Source of the DNA: Streptomyces sp. DH5
GTDB lineage: Bacteria; Actinomycetota; Actinomycetes; Streptomycetales; Streptomycetaceae
Direction of reading: 5' to 3'
DNA: 64,000 nucleotides
Assembly (NCBI RefSeq): GCF_020873915.1
Contig: NZ_JAHWGP010000018.1
Coordinates: forward strand, 62,001 to 126,000
Made by a program: the position numbers and the translations under genes. Shown here piece by piece: positions 27,247-35,304 of the stretch. Each line of letters begins with the position of its first letter. The first letter of the stretch is position 1. Under the pieces are notes generated by a model. That model was not told where the DNA came from. It worked only from the letters and a program-made list of their open reading frames with translations, and ran no database searches.

Positions 27247-28107
27247 ATGCGCATGCGTCGCAGAGGGATGAAGGCCGGCACGATCACGATCGCCGCCGTC
27301 ATGGGGAGCGTCGTCCTGACAGGGTGTGGAGGGGACGACGAGCCGAAGGCCGACGGCGGCGCGTCGTCGGCCGCGAGCGGCAGCGCTCAGGACCAGGAGC
27401 GGAGCACGAAGGCGGTGCGAGCGGCGTACGACAGGACGGCCGAAGCCGAGTCGGCACGGATGACGGTCAGGACGCGACTCGCCGCGGAAGACAGGACGAT
27501 CACGTCCGAGGGCAAGGGTGTCCTCGATCTGGCCGGGGGCGACAGCGTGATGACGATCACGGCCGAGGGCCAGAGCCTGGAACAGCGTGTGGTCGACGAG
27601 GTGCTCTACCAGAAGGCGCCGGAGGGCAAGCCGTGGATCAAGATCGACCTGGAGAAGGTCGCCGCTCAGCAGGGTGTCGGCAACCAGCAGTTCGGCGACC
27701 CGGCCCGCACCGCGGCCTTCGCCAAGGCGATCACCGACAAGGACGTCACCGAGGTCGGCACCGAGAAGATCGACGGCGTGAACACCACGCACTACCGGGT
27801 TTCGGTGGACGTGGCCGAGCTGCCGGGAGGCGACCGGATGCGCGAGCAGCTCGGCCCCACGCTGCCGATGCAGGTGTGGCTCGACGACGACGGCCGGCTC
27901 CGCCGCCAGCAGATCGACATGACCGTCAAGAACACGGCTTCCGCCTCCGTGAAGCCCGGTGACGGTTCGGCGCCGCAGCAGCTCAAGATGAGCACGGTCA
28001 TGCAGTTCTCCGACTTCGGCACCGAGGTCGACACCGAGGCCCCGCCGGCCGGGCAGGTGACGGACGTGACGGACAGGGCCCTGCAGGGCGGCGGGCAGCA
28101 GAGCTAA
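27247..28107 (+). CDS. LppX/LprG-like lipoprotein
   Basis: A 286-residue lipoprotein. The signal peptide ends in a lipobox (SVVLTGC), followed by an acidic linker. The body is a beta-rich half-barrel with repeated 'KGVLDLAGGDSVMTI'-like strands, as in the LppX/LprG/DUF1396 family, which bind lipids or act as outer-face chaperones. The ATG at 27247 is 6 bases after GAGGAG; the ATG at 27241 is too close to it. Single gene, ending 187 bp before the IS element. Confidence 0.8.
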   Translation: MRMRRRGMKAGTITIAAVMGSVVLTGCGGDDEPKADGGASSAASGSAQDQERSTKAVRAAYDRTAEAESARMTVRTRLAAEDRTITSEGKGVLDLAGGDSVMTITAEGQSLEQRVVDEVLYQKAPEGKPWIKIDLEKVAAQQGVGNQQFGDPARTAAFAKAITDKDVTEVGTEKIDGVNTTHYRVSVDVAELPGGDRMREQLGPTLPMQVWLDDDGRLRRQQIDMTVKNTASASVKPGDGSAPQQLKMSTVMQFSDFGTEVDTEAPPAGQVTDVTDRALQGGGQQS

Positions 28108-28313
28108 GGGCTGTCCCGCGCAGGGCCGGTGGGGCGAGGGCCGCCTGAAGGCGCCGATGCGGGCTGGATGGATAGCGTGCAGACGTTCATGGCGGCAGCG
28201 GTCTTCCGGAACAAGCGGGACGCGGCAGGTTGCTTTCGGAGAACGTCAACGCCGGCGATCCCTGACTCTTCACCGAGCCGTACGGTGAGGACTAGGGCCT
28301 GTCTGACAAATGA

Positions 28314-28925
28314 TTACCCCGTGGACTCGCGGAGCCAGAGGATCAAGGAAGCCAGGACTACTCCGGCACGGTAGCGGTCGCCGAGCTTGTCGAACCGGGT
28401 CGCGATCGCGCGGAACTGCTTGAGGCGGGCGAAGCATCGTTCGACGACGTTGCGGTCGCGGTAGGTGACCTTGTCGAAGGTCGGCGGCCGGCCGCCGAGG
28501 GCTCCGCGTCGGTGGCGGTTTGCCGCCTGGTCGCGGCGCTCGGGGATCGTGGCAGCGATGCCCCGGCGCCTCAGCAGATGGCGGATGGCCCTGCTGGAAT
28601 ACGCCTTGTCACCCAGCACACGGTCCGGTGTCGTGCGCGGGCGGCCCGTGCCGAGGCGCGGGGTGCGGATGCCGTCGAGGACCTGGCCGAACACCGTCGC
28701 GTCGTTGACGTTGCCGGGCGTGAGCACAATCGACAGGGGCAGGCCCCGGCCATCGACGGCGAGATGGACTTTGGTGGTCAGTCCGCCTCGGGAGCGGCCG
28801 AGGGCCTGGCGCGCCTGCGAGCGGCCCGGATCTTCCAGTTCGTCCCCGTTCACATCCCCCTTTTGCGGGCGCCGACTGCGTGCTGGTGGGCTCGGTTGAT
28901 GGTGGAGTCGACGGAGACGGTCCAT
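28314..28925 (-). CDS. IS5-family transposase, second frame (OrfB)
   Basis: Frame from about 28868 down to the stop at 28314; the listed start is only the upper limit of the open frame. It carries GRSRGGLTTKVHLAVDG, the second catalytic Asp in VLGDKAYSSRAI and the Glu in RNVVERCFARLKQFRAIATR. It is made as a fusion with OrfA by slippage on the run AAAAGGGGG near 28858-28866: OrfA reads AAA AGG GGG ATG TGA and OrfB reads AAG GGG GAT GTG. It should catalyse cut-and-paste movement of the element. Confidence 0.85.
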   Translation of the reverse strand: MDRLRRLHHQPSPPARSRRPQKGDVNGDELEDPGRSQARQALGRSRGGLTTKVHLAVDGRGLPLSIVLTPGNVNDATVFGQVLDGIRTPRLGTGRPRTTPDRVLGDKAYSSRAIRHLLRRRGIAATIPERRDQAANRHRRGALGGRPPTFDKVTYRDRNVVERCFARLKQFRAIATRFDKLGDRYRAGVVLASLILWLRESTG

Positions 28926-29203
28926 TGCACCCGGCCCACCGCGTCATCGCGGACCTGAACGTGCTCCAGCAACCGTGCCCAGGTGCCGTCCGCCTCCCAG
29001 CGGGCGAACCGCTCGTAGACGGTCTGCCACGGCCCGAACCGGTCGGGAAGATCCCGCCACGGAGCCCCGGTCCGCAGCCGCCACAGCACCCCGTTGACCA
29101 CCTGCCGGTGATCACGCCACGGACGGCCCCGTCCGTCCACCTGAGGCAAAAGGGGCTCTATCCGCCTCCATGCCGCATCCGTCAACCCACCTCGACCTGC
29201 CAC
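28850..29203 (-). CDS. IS5-family transposase, first frame (OrfA)
   Basis: About 117 residues from a GTG at 29203, 24 bp inside the element, to TGA at 28850. It has the family N-terminus (LTDAAWRRIEPLLPQ), WRLRTGAPWRDLPDRFGPW and the first catalytic Asp in VSVDSTINRAHQHA. The end of OrfA overlaps OrfB by 76 bp. The open frame extends beyond the element to 29440, but that part is antisense to the methyltransferase gene. No strong ribosome site is seen. Confidence 0.8.
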   Translation of the reverse strand: MAGRGGLTDAAWRRIEPLLPQVDGRGRPWRDHRQVVNGVLWRLRTGAPWRDLPDRFGPWQTVYERFARWEADGTWARLLEHVQVRDDAVGRVQWTVSVDSTINRAHQHAVGARKRGM

Positions 29204-29239
29204 AAGATCAATTATCAGACCGGCTATAGAGTCCTGCCC

Positions 29240-29869
29240 GTGGCGAATCATCAGGACGAGACCAGGACGGCCTACGACGGTGTCGTCGAGCTGTACGCAT
29301 CGCTGTTCGCAAACCGGCTGGAAACACAGCCTTTCTCCCGGGCCATGATCGGCACCTTCGCCGAACTGGTGCGCGCGACGGGCAACCTGCGGACAGCGGA
29401 CGTCGGGTGCGGGCCCGGACATCTGACAGCCATGCTGCACGAACTCGGCCTGGACGCCTTCGGACTAGACCTTGCCCCCGGCATGGTCGACCACGCCCGG
29501 CAGGCCCATCCGGCGCTGCGCTTCCAAGAGGCGCGGATGGAATCCCTGCCGATCGAGGACGCCGCGCTCGGCGGCGTGCTGGCCCACTACTCAATGATTC
29601 ACACCCCTCCGGGGGAACTACCGGAGCTGATCGCCGAACAGGTACGCGTCCTGGCACCGAACGGTCTGCTCCTGGTCTCCTTCTTCGGGACCGACGGACA
29701 AGTGCCGGTCCGGTTCGACCACAAGGTGGCGCCCGCCTACAGCTGGCCGGTGGATCGCCTCGCCGAACTGCTGGGCGATGCTGGGCTCGATCCCTTCGCC
29801 CGGCTGCTCCACGATCCATCCTCTGATCGGGGCTTCCTCGACACCCATCTACTGGCCCGCCGTTCGTAG
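29240..29869 (+). CDS. SAM-dependent methyltransferase next to the IS end
   Basis: A 209-residue class I methyltransferase: ADVGCGPGHLTAMLHELGLD (motif I), AFGLDLAPGMVDHARQA (motif II), GVLAHYSMIHTPPGELP and LAPNGLLLVSFFG. It begins VANHQDETRTAYDGVVELYA, a common start in this group. The GTG start lies 14 bp from the IS end, so the native promoter has been cut off and only GAG-type sequence remains as ribosome site. Codon use is less strictly G/C-ending than its neighbours. It is flanked on the other side by an IS-end-like sequence, so it may have arrived with mobile DNA. Confidence 0.85.
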   Translation: MANHQDETRTAYDGVVELYASLFANRLETQPFSRAMIGTFAELVRATGNLRTADVGCGPGHLTAMLHELGLDAFGLDLAPGMVDHARQAHPALRFQEARMESLPIEDAALGGVLAHYSMIHTPPGELPELIAEQVRVLAPNGLLLVSFFGTDGQVPVRFDHKVAPAYSWPVDRLAELLGDAGLDPFARLLHDPSSDRGFLDTHLLARRS

Positions 29870-29946
29870 CCACTGCCCAGTCCCCCCAGCCGATCGGCGC
29901 ACCTCCGGATTGCCAGCTCAGCCGAATCTCGCTGATCAGACCGGAA

Positions 29947-29964
29947 TTGTCAGACACCCCCTAG
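29947..29964. repeat. Solo IS-end-like sequence
   Basis: TTGTCAGACACCCCCTAG; its complement matches the left IS end plus flanking CTA (28292-28309) at 16 of 18 positions, in the opposite orientation. In addition ATCAGACCGG occurs both at 29214-29223, in the IS right end, and at 29935-29944, just before this site. It could be a second right end or the remnant of another copy. Confidence 0.6.
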
Positions 29965-30044
29965 TGGCTGAAACCCCGGGGGTGCCTCTATGTCTTCCGT
30001 CAAGGCACCCCTGTCGGGTTTGGAGTGGTTCGGGGTTGTCGAGG

Positions 30045-30209
30045 TTATGCGGCGAGCTCGACTTCTTTCGGTGTCCGGGGTTCGTAGAAGGTGCCGTCGC
30101 GGAGCATGGCGAACAGGACGCTGGTGCGTTGACGGGCGAGTCGGAGGAGGGCCCGGGTGTGGGTCTTGCCGCCTGCTCGCTGGCGGTCGTAGTAGGTGCG
30201 GGAGGCGGG
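30045..30209 (-). pseudogene. IS110-family transposase, C-terminal remnant
   Basis: About 54 residues ending at TAA: ASRTYYDRQRAGGKTHTRAL, then LARQRTSVLFAMLRDGTFYE, the conserved tail of IS110/IS1111 transposases (YYxRKRxEGKxHxxAL ... AMLRDGxxYE). The catalytic N-terminal part is absent; upstream sequence on this strand is unrelated and soon meets the exonuclease-fold gene's leader. An 8-bp stem, GGGGTGCC (29979-29986) with 30004-30011, lies beyond its 3' end. Confidence 0.8.
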
Positions 30210-30304
30210 GACGGTAAGGACGGACGGCACCCGGACCTCCCGGCCCCGTCGGCTCCTGCGGGAAGCCGTCGGATACCGTGGTGAGTCAGGGTGGGGAGGC
30301 GAAG

Positions 30305-31141
30305 GTGTTCGAACGGGGCACGCGGTTGCTCGGGGGCGCGGTGGCCGTGGCCTGCATGGCGCTCCTCGGACCGAGCGCGCCGATCGGGGCCCTGTCCGCC
30401 GGGCCGATGCCCCCTGGCACTGCCCGGGACTTCGTGCCGAACCGCGTGATGACCTGGAACATCTGCAACCCCTGCGGGCAGAGCAACGCCGACAGGGCGG
30501 CGGAGATCGCCAAGCTGGCCCCCCAGGTCATCGGACTGCAGGAGGCGTGCGAGCGCGATGTCGAGAGGGTCCGGGACCACTTGGAGAACCTCTACGGACT
30601 GGACTACCACGTCGAGTACGGGACGGTGCTGCAGAACTGGGGCCGCTGCGGGGGAGTGCCGTGGAACCCGGGCGGCTACGGCCAGGCGATCCTCTCCGCG
30701 GCGCCGATGACCGACCATGTGAACGTCGAGTACCCCGACGGTGGTTCCGAGGACCGGGGCTTCATGGCCGTCACCACCGTCGTGGGGGACCGGCCCGTCC
30801 GGGTCTTCAACACCCACCTCGCGCAACGCCGGCAGGAGTCGGTACGGGCCGAACAGACCGGTGTGCTCGCCGCGGAGATCGCCCGGCACGAACGCGCCAT
30901 CGTGCTCGGTGACTTCAACGCCGTGCCGGACACCCCGGAACTCACCCCGATCTGGGAGCTGGCCGAGGACACCGACCCCAGGTGCCGCCCCGAGCAGGCC
31001 GGCACCTGCGCGCCCACCACCGACTGGCACAGCAAGTTCGACTACGTCTTCCTGCGCGGCGTCACTCCTCTCGGACACCGAGTGAAGCCCAGCGCGTACT
31101 CGGACCACCATGTGCTGCACACCGACGTGGACGTCGCCTGA
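30305..31141 (+). CDS. Secreted endonuclease/exonuclease/phosphatase-fold protein
   Basis: A 278-residue protein with a signal peptide (LLGGAVAVACMALLGPSAPI) and an EEP (DNase I-like) fold. Signature residues are Asn in MTWNICNPCG, Glu in VIGLQEAC, His in FNTHLAQRR, Asp/Asn in VLGDFNAVPDTPE and the terminal Asp-His in YSDHHVL. Members cut phosphodiesters in nucleic acids, inositol phosphates or sphingomyelin; the substrate is not visible. The GTG at 30305 has GGAGG 5 bases upstream, which decides the start over GTG 30278. It starts right after the mobile remnants. Confidence 0.88.
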   Translation: MFERGTRLLGGAVAVACMALLGPSAPIGALSAGPMPPGTARDFVPNRVMTWNICNPCGQSNADRAAEIAKLAPQVIGLQEACERDVERVRDHLENLYGLDYHVEYGTVLQNWGRCGGVPWNPGGYGQAILSAAPMTDHVNVEYPDGGSEDRGFMAVTTVVGDRPVRVFNTHLAQRRQESVRAEQTGVLAAEIARHERAIVLGDFNAVPDTPELTPIWELAEDTDPRCRPEQAGTCAPTTDWHSKFDYVFLRGVTPLGHRVKPSAYSDHHVLHTDVDVA

Positions 31142-31217
31142 GGTGGGGCCGGCCCCCTGACGGGAGCCGCCCGCCGGCTCGCACCCCCCCCCGCACCGAC
31201 CGCACGGCGGTGACGGA

Positions 31218-31808
31218 TCAGGAAGCGGACGCGCCGGTGCCCGTGGCGCCGTCGCGCTGATGGCCGCGGCGTGCGTCGCGGTCGAAGATGCCCAGGATCT
31301 CGCAGGGGCCGCCCTCGGCACCGATGGCGTGCGGAAGCATGGTGGGGAACTCGGCGGCCTGGTTCGTCTCCACACGGAAGCGCTTGTGCCCGAGCATCAG
31401 CACCGCGGTCCCGGACAGGACGACCAGCCATTCGCGGCCCGGGTGGGCACGCATGCGGGCCGGGTTGTCCGGCGGCGGTGCGGTCATGCGCTGGCGTACG
31501 ACGGTCATGCCCGGATCGCCCTTCACCGGCCACCGCATCAGCCCGTGGGCGGCGTCGATCATCGGGCTGGTGACGACGTCGTCCGTGGCGGTCTCCACGA
31601 GCTGGTCCAACGTCGTGTCCAGGGCTCGGGCGAGAGTGACCAACTGATCCAGTGCGAGACGCCGTTGCCCGTTCTCGATCCGGCTGAGCGTCGACTGGCT
31701 GATGTTGGCGCGTGCGGCCAGTTCCTCCAGCGACCAGCCCTGGGCGACCCGCAGGGCACGGATGCGTTTGCGCACGAGGCTGTCCAGCTCCCCATCATTT
31801 TGCGTCAT
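31218..31808 (-). CDS. XRE-family regulator with cupin domain
   Basis: A 196-residue protein: an N-terminal XRE HTH (residues 10-65: IRALRVAQGWSLEELAARAN, ISQSTLSRIENGQRRLALDQ) and a C-terminal cupin (REWLVVLSGTAVLMLGHKRF, AAEFPTMLPHAIGAEGG). The cupin senses a small ligand. The gene is divergent from an MFS drug-efflux gene and should regulate it and itself. The start codon overlaps an inverted repeat, and an in-frame ATG lies 9 bp upstream. A second protein of the same design is at 47136. Confidence 0.88.
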   Translation of the reverse strand: MTQNDGELDSLVRKRIRALRVAQGWSLEELAARANISQSTLSRIENGQRRLALDQLVTLARALDTTLDQLVETATDDVVTSPMIDAAHGLMRWPVKGDPGMTVVRQRMTAPPPDNPARMRAHPGREWLVVLSGTAVLMLGHKRFRVETNQAAEFPTMLPHAIGAEGGPCEILGIFDRDARRGHQRDGATGTGASAS

Positions 31809-31831
31809 GCGCAACATCGTATGCCCGCATA
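31800..31831. promoter_or_regulatory. Operator candidates between XRE and MFS genes
   Basis: TTGCG-N5-CGCAA (31800-31814) overlaps the XRE start codon, and TATGC-CC-GCATA (31820-31831) follows. Both are perfect short palindromes in the divergent promoter region and fit autorepression by the XRE protein. Confidence 0.5.
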
Positions 31832-31932
31832 GCAAACCGCGCTTACGTTCCTGCACAGGCCCCGTAACGGTCAGGGCCGCTTCCGGGCCCTCACGCCCGT
31901 ACTTCCGCTTTCGCGTTCCCGCAGGAGAACCC

Positions 31933-33528
31933 ATGAGCACGAACCGACCCGCACCCCGGGCCCGCGTCCCCGACACGGGCGTACCGGACGCACGCCGGCT
32001 CCGCGCCGTCCTCGTCGCGGTATCGGTGGCCCTGATGGCCGTCATCGCCTCAGTGTCCGGGCTGAACGTCGCCCAGACCCACCTGGCCGTCGAGTTCGAC
32101 GTGTCGCACGGCACGGTCCTGTGGATCATCAACGTCTACACCCTGACCCTGGCGGCCCTGCTGCTGCCGCTCGGCGCGATCGGTGACCGGCTGGGCCGCA
32201 AGCCCGTGCTGCTCGCCGGTCTGGCGCTCTTCGGTGTCGCCGGCGTCGCGGCCGGACTCGCCCCGACCGCCGAGGTGATGCTGGCCGCGCGCGTCGCCAG
32301 TGGCATCGGTGCCGCCATGATCATGCCGATCACCCTGGCCGTCATCACCTCCACCTTCCCCGAGGAGCGGCGCGGCAGGGCGATCGGCGTGTGGACCGGT
32401 GTGGCCGGGGGCGGCGGCATCCTGGGGATGTTCCTCTCCGCCCTGCTGGTCGACGTCGCGGACTGGCGGTGGCTGTTCCTGCTGCCCGTGGTCCTGGCAG
32501 CCGTGGCCCTGGCGATGACCCTGAAGTCGGTCCCCGACTCGCGCGAGGGCTCAGCCCGTCCCTTCGACACCGTAGGCGCGCTGGTCTCCGCCGTCGCCGT
32601 GGTCGGTCTCATCTTCGCCCTCCAGGAAGGGCCGGAGCACGGCTGGACCGCCCCGGCGACCCTGGCCGGACTCGCCGGCGGTCTTGCCGCCGCCGTCGGC
32701 TTCGTGGCCTGGGAACTGCACCGCCGTGACGCGTCCCTCCTGGACGTGCGGCTGTTCCGGGAGCGCGGCCTGGCCGACGGTTCGGTCACCCTGCTGGTGG
32801 TCTTCGGCGTCCAGGCGGGTATCGCCGTGGTCCTGTTCCCCTTCCTCCAGGCGGTGCTCGGCTGGTCCGGGCTGTCGGCCACGCTGGCCCTGATGCCCAT
32901 GGCGGTGATGATGATGCTGATGTCCGGCCTGGCCCCCAGGATGGCCGCGGGCATCGGCTCCCGGCCGACGACGCTGGTGGGCGTGGCGCTGGGTGCCGTC
33001 GGGCTCGCGCTCATGGCCCTGTTCGTGTCCGCGGACGGCGGATACCCGGCGATCCTGCCCGGCATGCTCCTCATGGGAACCGGCATGGGTCTGTCGATGA
33101 CCCCTTCCACCGAGGCCGTCACCGCGTCCCTGCCGAAAGCGAAGCAGGGCGTGGCCTCCGCGCTCAACGACGTCACCCGCGAGTTCGGCACCGCGCTCGG
33201 CGTCGCCCTGCTCGGCGCGCTCCTGTCGGCCGGCTACCGCGACTCCATCGACGTAAGGCTCGACGGCGTCCCCGCCGACGTGGCGGACGCCGCCCGGGGA
33301 GGGATCGCGGGCGCCGTCGAGACGGCACCCGGCAGCGGGTCCCACGCGCCGGAGCTGATCCACGCCGCCCAGCAGTCCTTCGTCGACGGCTGGCAGCAGG
33401 CCATGTGGGTGGGCGTCGCCGTCATGACCGCCCTGTTCGCCTTCATCGCCCTGCGCGGCCCGGGGGCCACCGTGCCGGTGCCGGACGGCGACGGCGGTAC
33501 GACCGTCGGCACGACAGCGGACCGCTGA
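31933..33528 (+). CDS. MFS drug-efflux transporter, DHA2/14-TM type
   Basis: A 531-residue integral membrane protein with about 14 hydrophobic segments. The inter-helix motif GDRLGRKPVLLAG (motif A) is near residue 85 and the antiporter motif GGGGILGMFLSA (motif C) near 160; WRWLFLLPVV is typical of the EmrB/QacA group. It should export a toxic compound by proton antiport. The ATG has AGGAG upstream. It is divergent from the XRE-cupin regulator. A 25-bp duplication spans its stop codon. Confidence 0.9.
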   Translation: MSTNRPAPRARVPDTGVPDARRLRAVLVAVSVALMAVIASVSGLNVAQTHLAVEFDVSHGTVLWIINVYTLTLAALLLPLGAIGDRLGRKPVLLAGLALFGVAGVAAGLAPTAEVMLAARVASGIGAAMIMPITLAVITSTFPEERRGRAIGVWTGVAGGGGILGMFLSALLVDVADWRWLFLLPVVLAAVALAMTLKSVPDSREGSARPFDTVGALVSAVAVVGLIFALQEGPEHGWTAPATLAGLAGGLAAAVGFVAWELHRRDASLLDVRLFRERGLADGSVTLLVVFGVQAGIAVVLFPFLQAVLGWSGLSATLALMPMAVMMMLMSGLAPRMAAGIGSRPTTLVGVALGAVGLALMALFVSADGGYPAILPGMLLMGTGMGLSMTPSTEAVTASLPKAKQGVASALNDVTREFGTALGVALLGALLSAGYRDSIDVRLDGVPADVADAARGGIAGAVETAPGSGSHAPELIHAAQQSFVDGWQQAMWVGVAVMTALFAFIALRGPGATVPVPDGDGGTTVGTTADR

Positions 33529-33566
33529 GATCCGCTGGCCCGCGGACCGCTGAGATCCGCTGGCCG
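33517..33566. repeat. 25-bp tandem duplication across the MFS stop codon
   Basis: Units 33517-33541 and 33542-33566 agree in 24 of 25 positions (GCGGACCGCTGAGATCCGCT then GGCC). The first unit contains the TGA stop of the MFS gene, so the second lies in the 3' untranslated region. Confidence 0.85.
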
Positions 33567-33606
33567 TATACCGCGGCACGGCAGCCGGCGCGGGAGTGGC
33601 GCTCCG

Positions 33607-34212
33607 TCAGCACTGCTCCAGCACACGCGCCGCCATGAGACGGGCGTGCCGCAGACGACCGCTGTCGCCCTCCAGCCCGGCACGCACCATGGCGCCCTCC
33701 AGGAGGAAGGCCAGGTGCTCCGCCGTGTCGCGAGCGGCGTCGGGACGCCCGGGCAGCAACGCGTCGACGTGAGCGGCGAGCAGACACTCGACCTCCTCCT
33801 TGTGCCGGCGCACCCGTGCCCTTCCCGCGTCCCCGACGGGCAGCTCCGCGGCGGCATTGAGCAGTCCGCACCCGCGGAAGGCCCCCTCACGGGCCGATTC
33901 GGCGCTGTCGATGTAGGTGTCGAACACGGCCAGCACGCCGTCCCGAGGGTTGTCGGCCCGCTCGAGCCGAGCACGGTACCGCGTCAGCCATTCCTGGTGC
34001 CGGGCGTCCAGGTAGGACAGAACGAGATCGGCCTTGGAGGAGAAGTTGTTGTACAGGCTCATCTTCGCCACGCCGGCCTCGCCCGTGATGGTGTCGATGC
34101 CCGTCGCGGTGATCCCGTCGGCGTAGAAGCGCCGCGCCGCCGCGGCGAGGACACGCTCCCGGGCCGGCCGCCGCCGCCTCGCGGCGGCCGGCGGCCGCTC
34201 TCCTTCGTCCAT
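33607..34212 (-). CDS. TetR-family regulator
   Basis: A 201-residue TetR protein. The HTH is at residues 17-62 (RERVLAAAARRFYADGITAT, GIDTITGEAGVAKMSLYNNF), followed by an all-helical ligand domain (FRGCGLLNAAAELPVGDAGR, HLAFLLEGAMVRAGLEGD). It is divergent from a dehalogenase-like hydrolase with a 22-bp palindrome between them, so it almost certainly represses that gene and itself. The inducer is unknown, perhaps the hydrolase substrate. A GTG one codon upstream is an alternative start. Confidence 0.9.
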   Translation of the reverse strand: MDEGERPPAAARRRRPARERVLAAAARRFYADGITATGIDTITGEAGVAKMSLYNNFSSKADLVLSYLDARHQEWLTRYRARLERADNPRDGVLAVFDTYIDSAESAREGAFRGCGLLNAAAELPVGDAGRARVRRHKEEVECLLAAHVDALLPGRPDAARDTAEHLAFLLEGAMVRAGLEGDSGRLRHARLMAARVLEQC

Positions 34213-34229
34213 CACACACCCCGACTCGA

Positions 34230-34251
34230 CTAGGTAGACTGGTCTACCTAG
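34230..34251. promoter_or_regulatory. TetR operator
   Basis: Two perfect 10-bp arms, CTAGGTAGAC and GTCTACCTAG, separated by TG, lie 18 bp before the TetR start and 72 bp before the hydrolase start. The size and symmetry are those of a TetR-dimer site. Confidence 0.85.
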
Positions 34252-34322
34252 ACTACAGGAGGGCTGCCGCACCTCCCCGACCGTGTCCTCCCGAGCCGTA
34301 CCGCACCGCAAAAGGAGCACCC

Positions 34323-35180
34323 GTGACCCTCCTCACCGACCACCTCGTCGTCGACGGGGTACGCCTGGCCTACCGGGACCGGGGCGAGGGCCCGCCCGTG
34401 GTCTTCATCCACGGCACGCCCTCGCACGCCTACGAATGGCGCGACATCATGCCCCGCATCGAGGCGGAAGGCTTCCGGACCATCGCCTACGACCTGCTGG
34501 GGTACGGCCTCTCCGAGCGCCCGGTGGACCGCGACACGTCGGTCGCCGCCCAGACCGGGCTCCTGGAGCACCTCCTCGACGCGCTGGACATCGACCGGGC
34601 CGACATCGTCGCGCACGACATCGGCGGGGCCATCGGCCTGCGCTTCGCTGTCGCCCACCCCGGGCGCGTGCGACGGCTGTTGCTCATCGACTCGGTGAGC
34701 TACGACTCCTGGCCCTCCCCGACCTGGCGGCGGATCATCGACGAGAACCTGGACGACTTCACGAGCATGTCCCAGGACGCGTTCGACGACATGCTAACCC
34801 GCCAGCTCACCATGACGGTCGCCGACGCGTCACGCATGACCGGCGACGTCCTCCAGGCGTACCTGGCACCCCACTCCTCTCCCCTCGGGCGGGTCTCCTT
34901 CTTCGAACACCAGGTGCGCCACTACGACGCGAAGTACACCGAGGAGATCAGCGGCCGACTGGAACACCTGACCATGCCCGTGCGCATCCTGTGGGGCGAG
35001 AAGGACCAGTGGCAGCCCCTCCACTACGCGAAGCGGCTCAGCGGCGCCATCCCCGACGCGACCCTGGTCACCGTCCCCGAAGCCGGTCACTTCCTCATGG
35101 AGGACGCCCCCGGACGCGTCGTCGAGGAGATCAGGGACTTCCTCACCGTCCGTGACCCGGACGTGCGCGAGCCGGCCTGA
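34323..35180 (+). CDS. Alpha/beta hydrolase, haloalkane/haloacetate dehalogenase-like
   Basis: A 285-residue alpha/beta hydrolase. The oxyanion segment is VVFIHGTPSHAYEW, the nucleophile elbow is VAHDIGGAIGLR with Asp in place of Ser, and the terminal His is in VPEAGHFLMEDAP. An Asp nucleophile is typical of haloalkane and haloacetate dehalogenases and epoxide hydrolases, which go through an ester intermediate. It is cytoplasmic. It is probably repressed by the divergent TetR protein. Activity toward a halogenated substrate is inferred from the nucleophile only. Confidence 0.85.
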   Translation: MTLLTDHLVVDGVRLAYRDRGEGPPVVFIHGTPSHAYEWRDIMPRIEAEGFRTIAYDLLGYGLSERPVDRDTSVAAQTGLLEHLLDALDIDRADIVAHDIGGAIGLRFAVAHPGRVRRLLLIDSVSYDSWPSPTWRRIIDENLDDFTSMSQDAFDDMLTRQLTMTVADASRMTGDVLQAYLAPHSSPLGRVSFFEHQVRHYDAKYTEEISGRLEHLTMPVRILWGEKDQWQPLHYAKRLSGAIPDATLVTVPEAGHFLMEDAPGRVVEEIRDFLTVRDPDVREPA

Positions 35181-35304
35181 CGCCGGGTCAGGAGCGGCCT
35201 CGTCCCGTCCGGCTTGAGGCCGGCCGCGCGGACGGGGCGCGCCCGCCGACGACATCGCCGCCGGCGGGCGCGTGAGCGTACCGTCCCGGACACGGGAACC
35301 GCGC

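Larger units (their letters stand above)
28295..29226 (-). mobile_element. IS5-family insertion sequence, IS427-like
   Basis: About 932 bp. The left end (28295-28314, GGGCCTGTCTGACAAATGAT) and the inverted right end (29207-29226) match at 15 of 20 positions, or 18 of 23 if the flanking CTA is counted. TA occurs immediately outside both ends. It holds two overlapping frames joined by a probable -1 frameshift, as in IS427-group elements, and the DDE triad is intact, so it may be active. It is inserted 13 bp before the start codon of a methyltransferase gene. Confidence 0.85.

Noticed and set aside
31859-33528. Link between the XRE-cupin regulator and a dedicated target other than the MFS gene
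   Set aside because: No second divergent gene or matching palindrome could be found in the window by eye.
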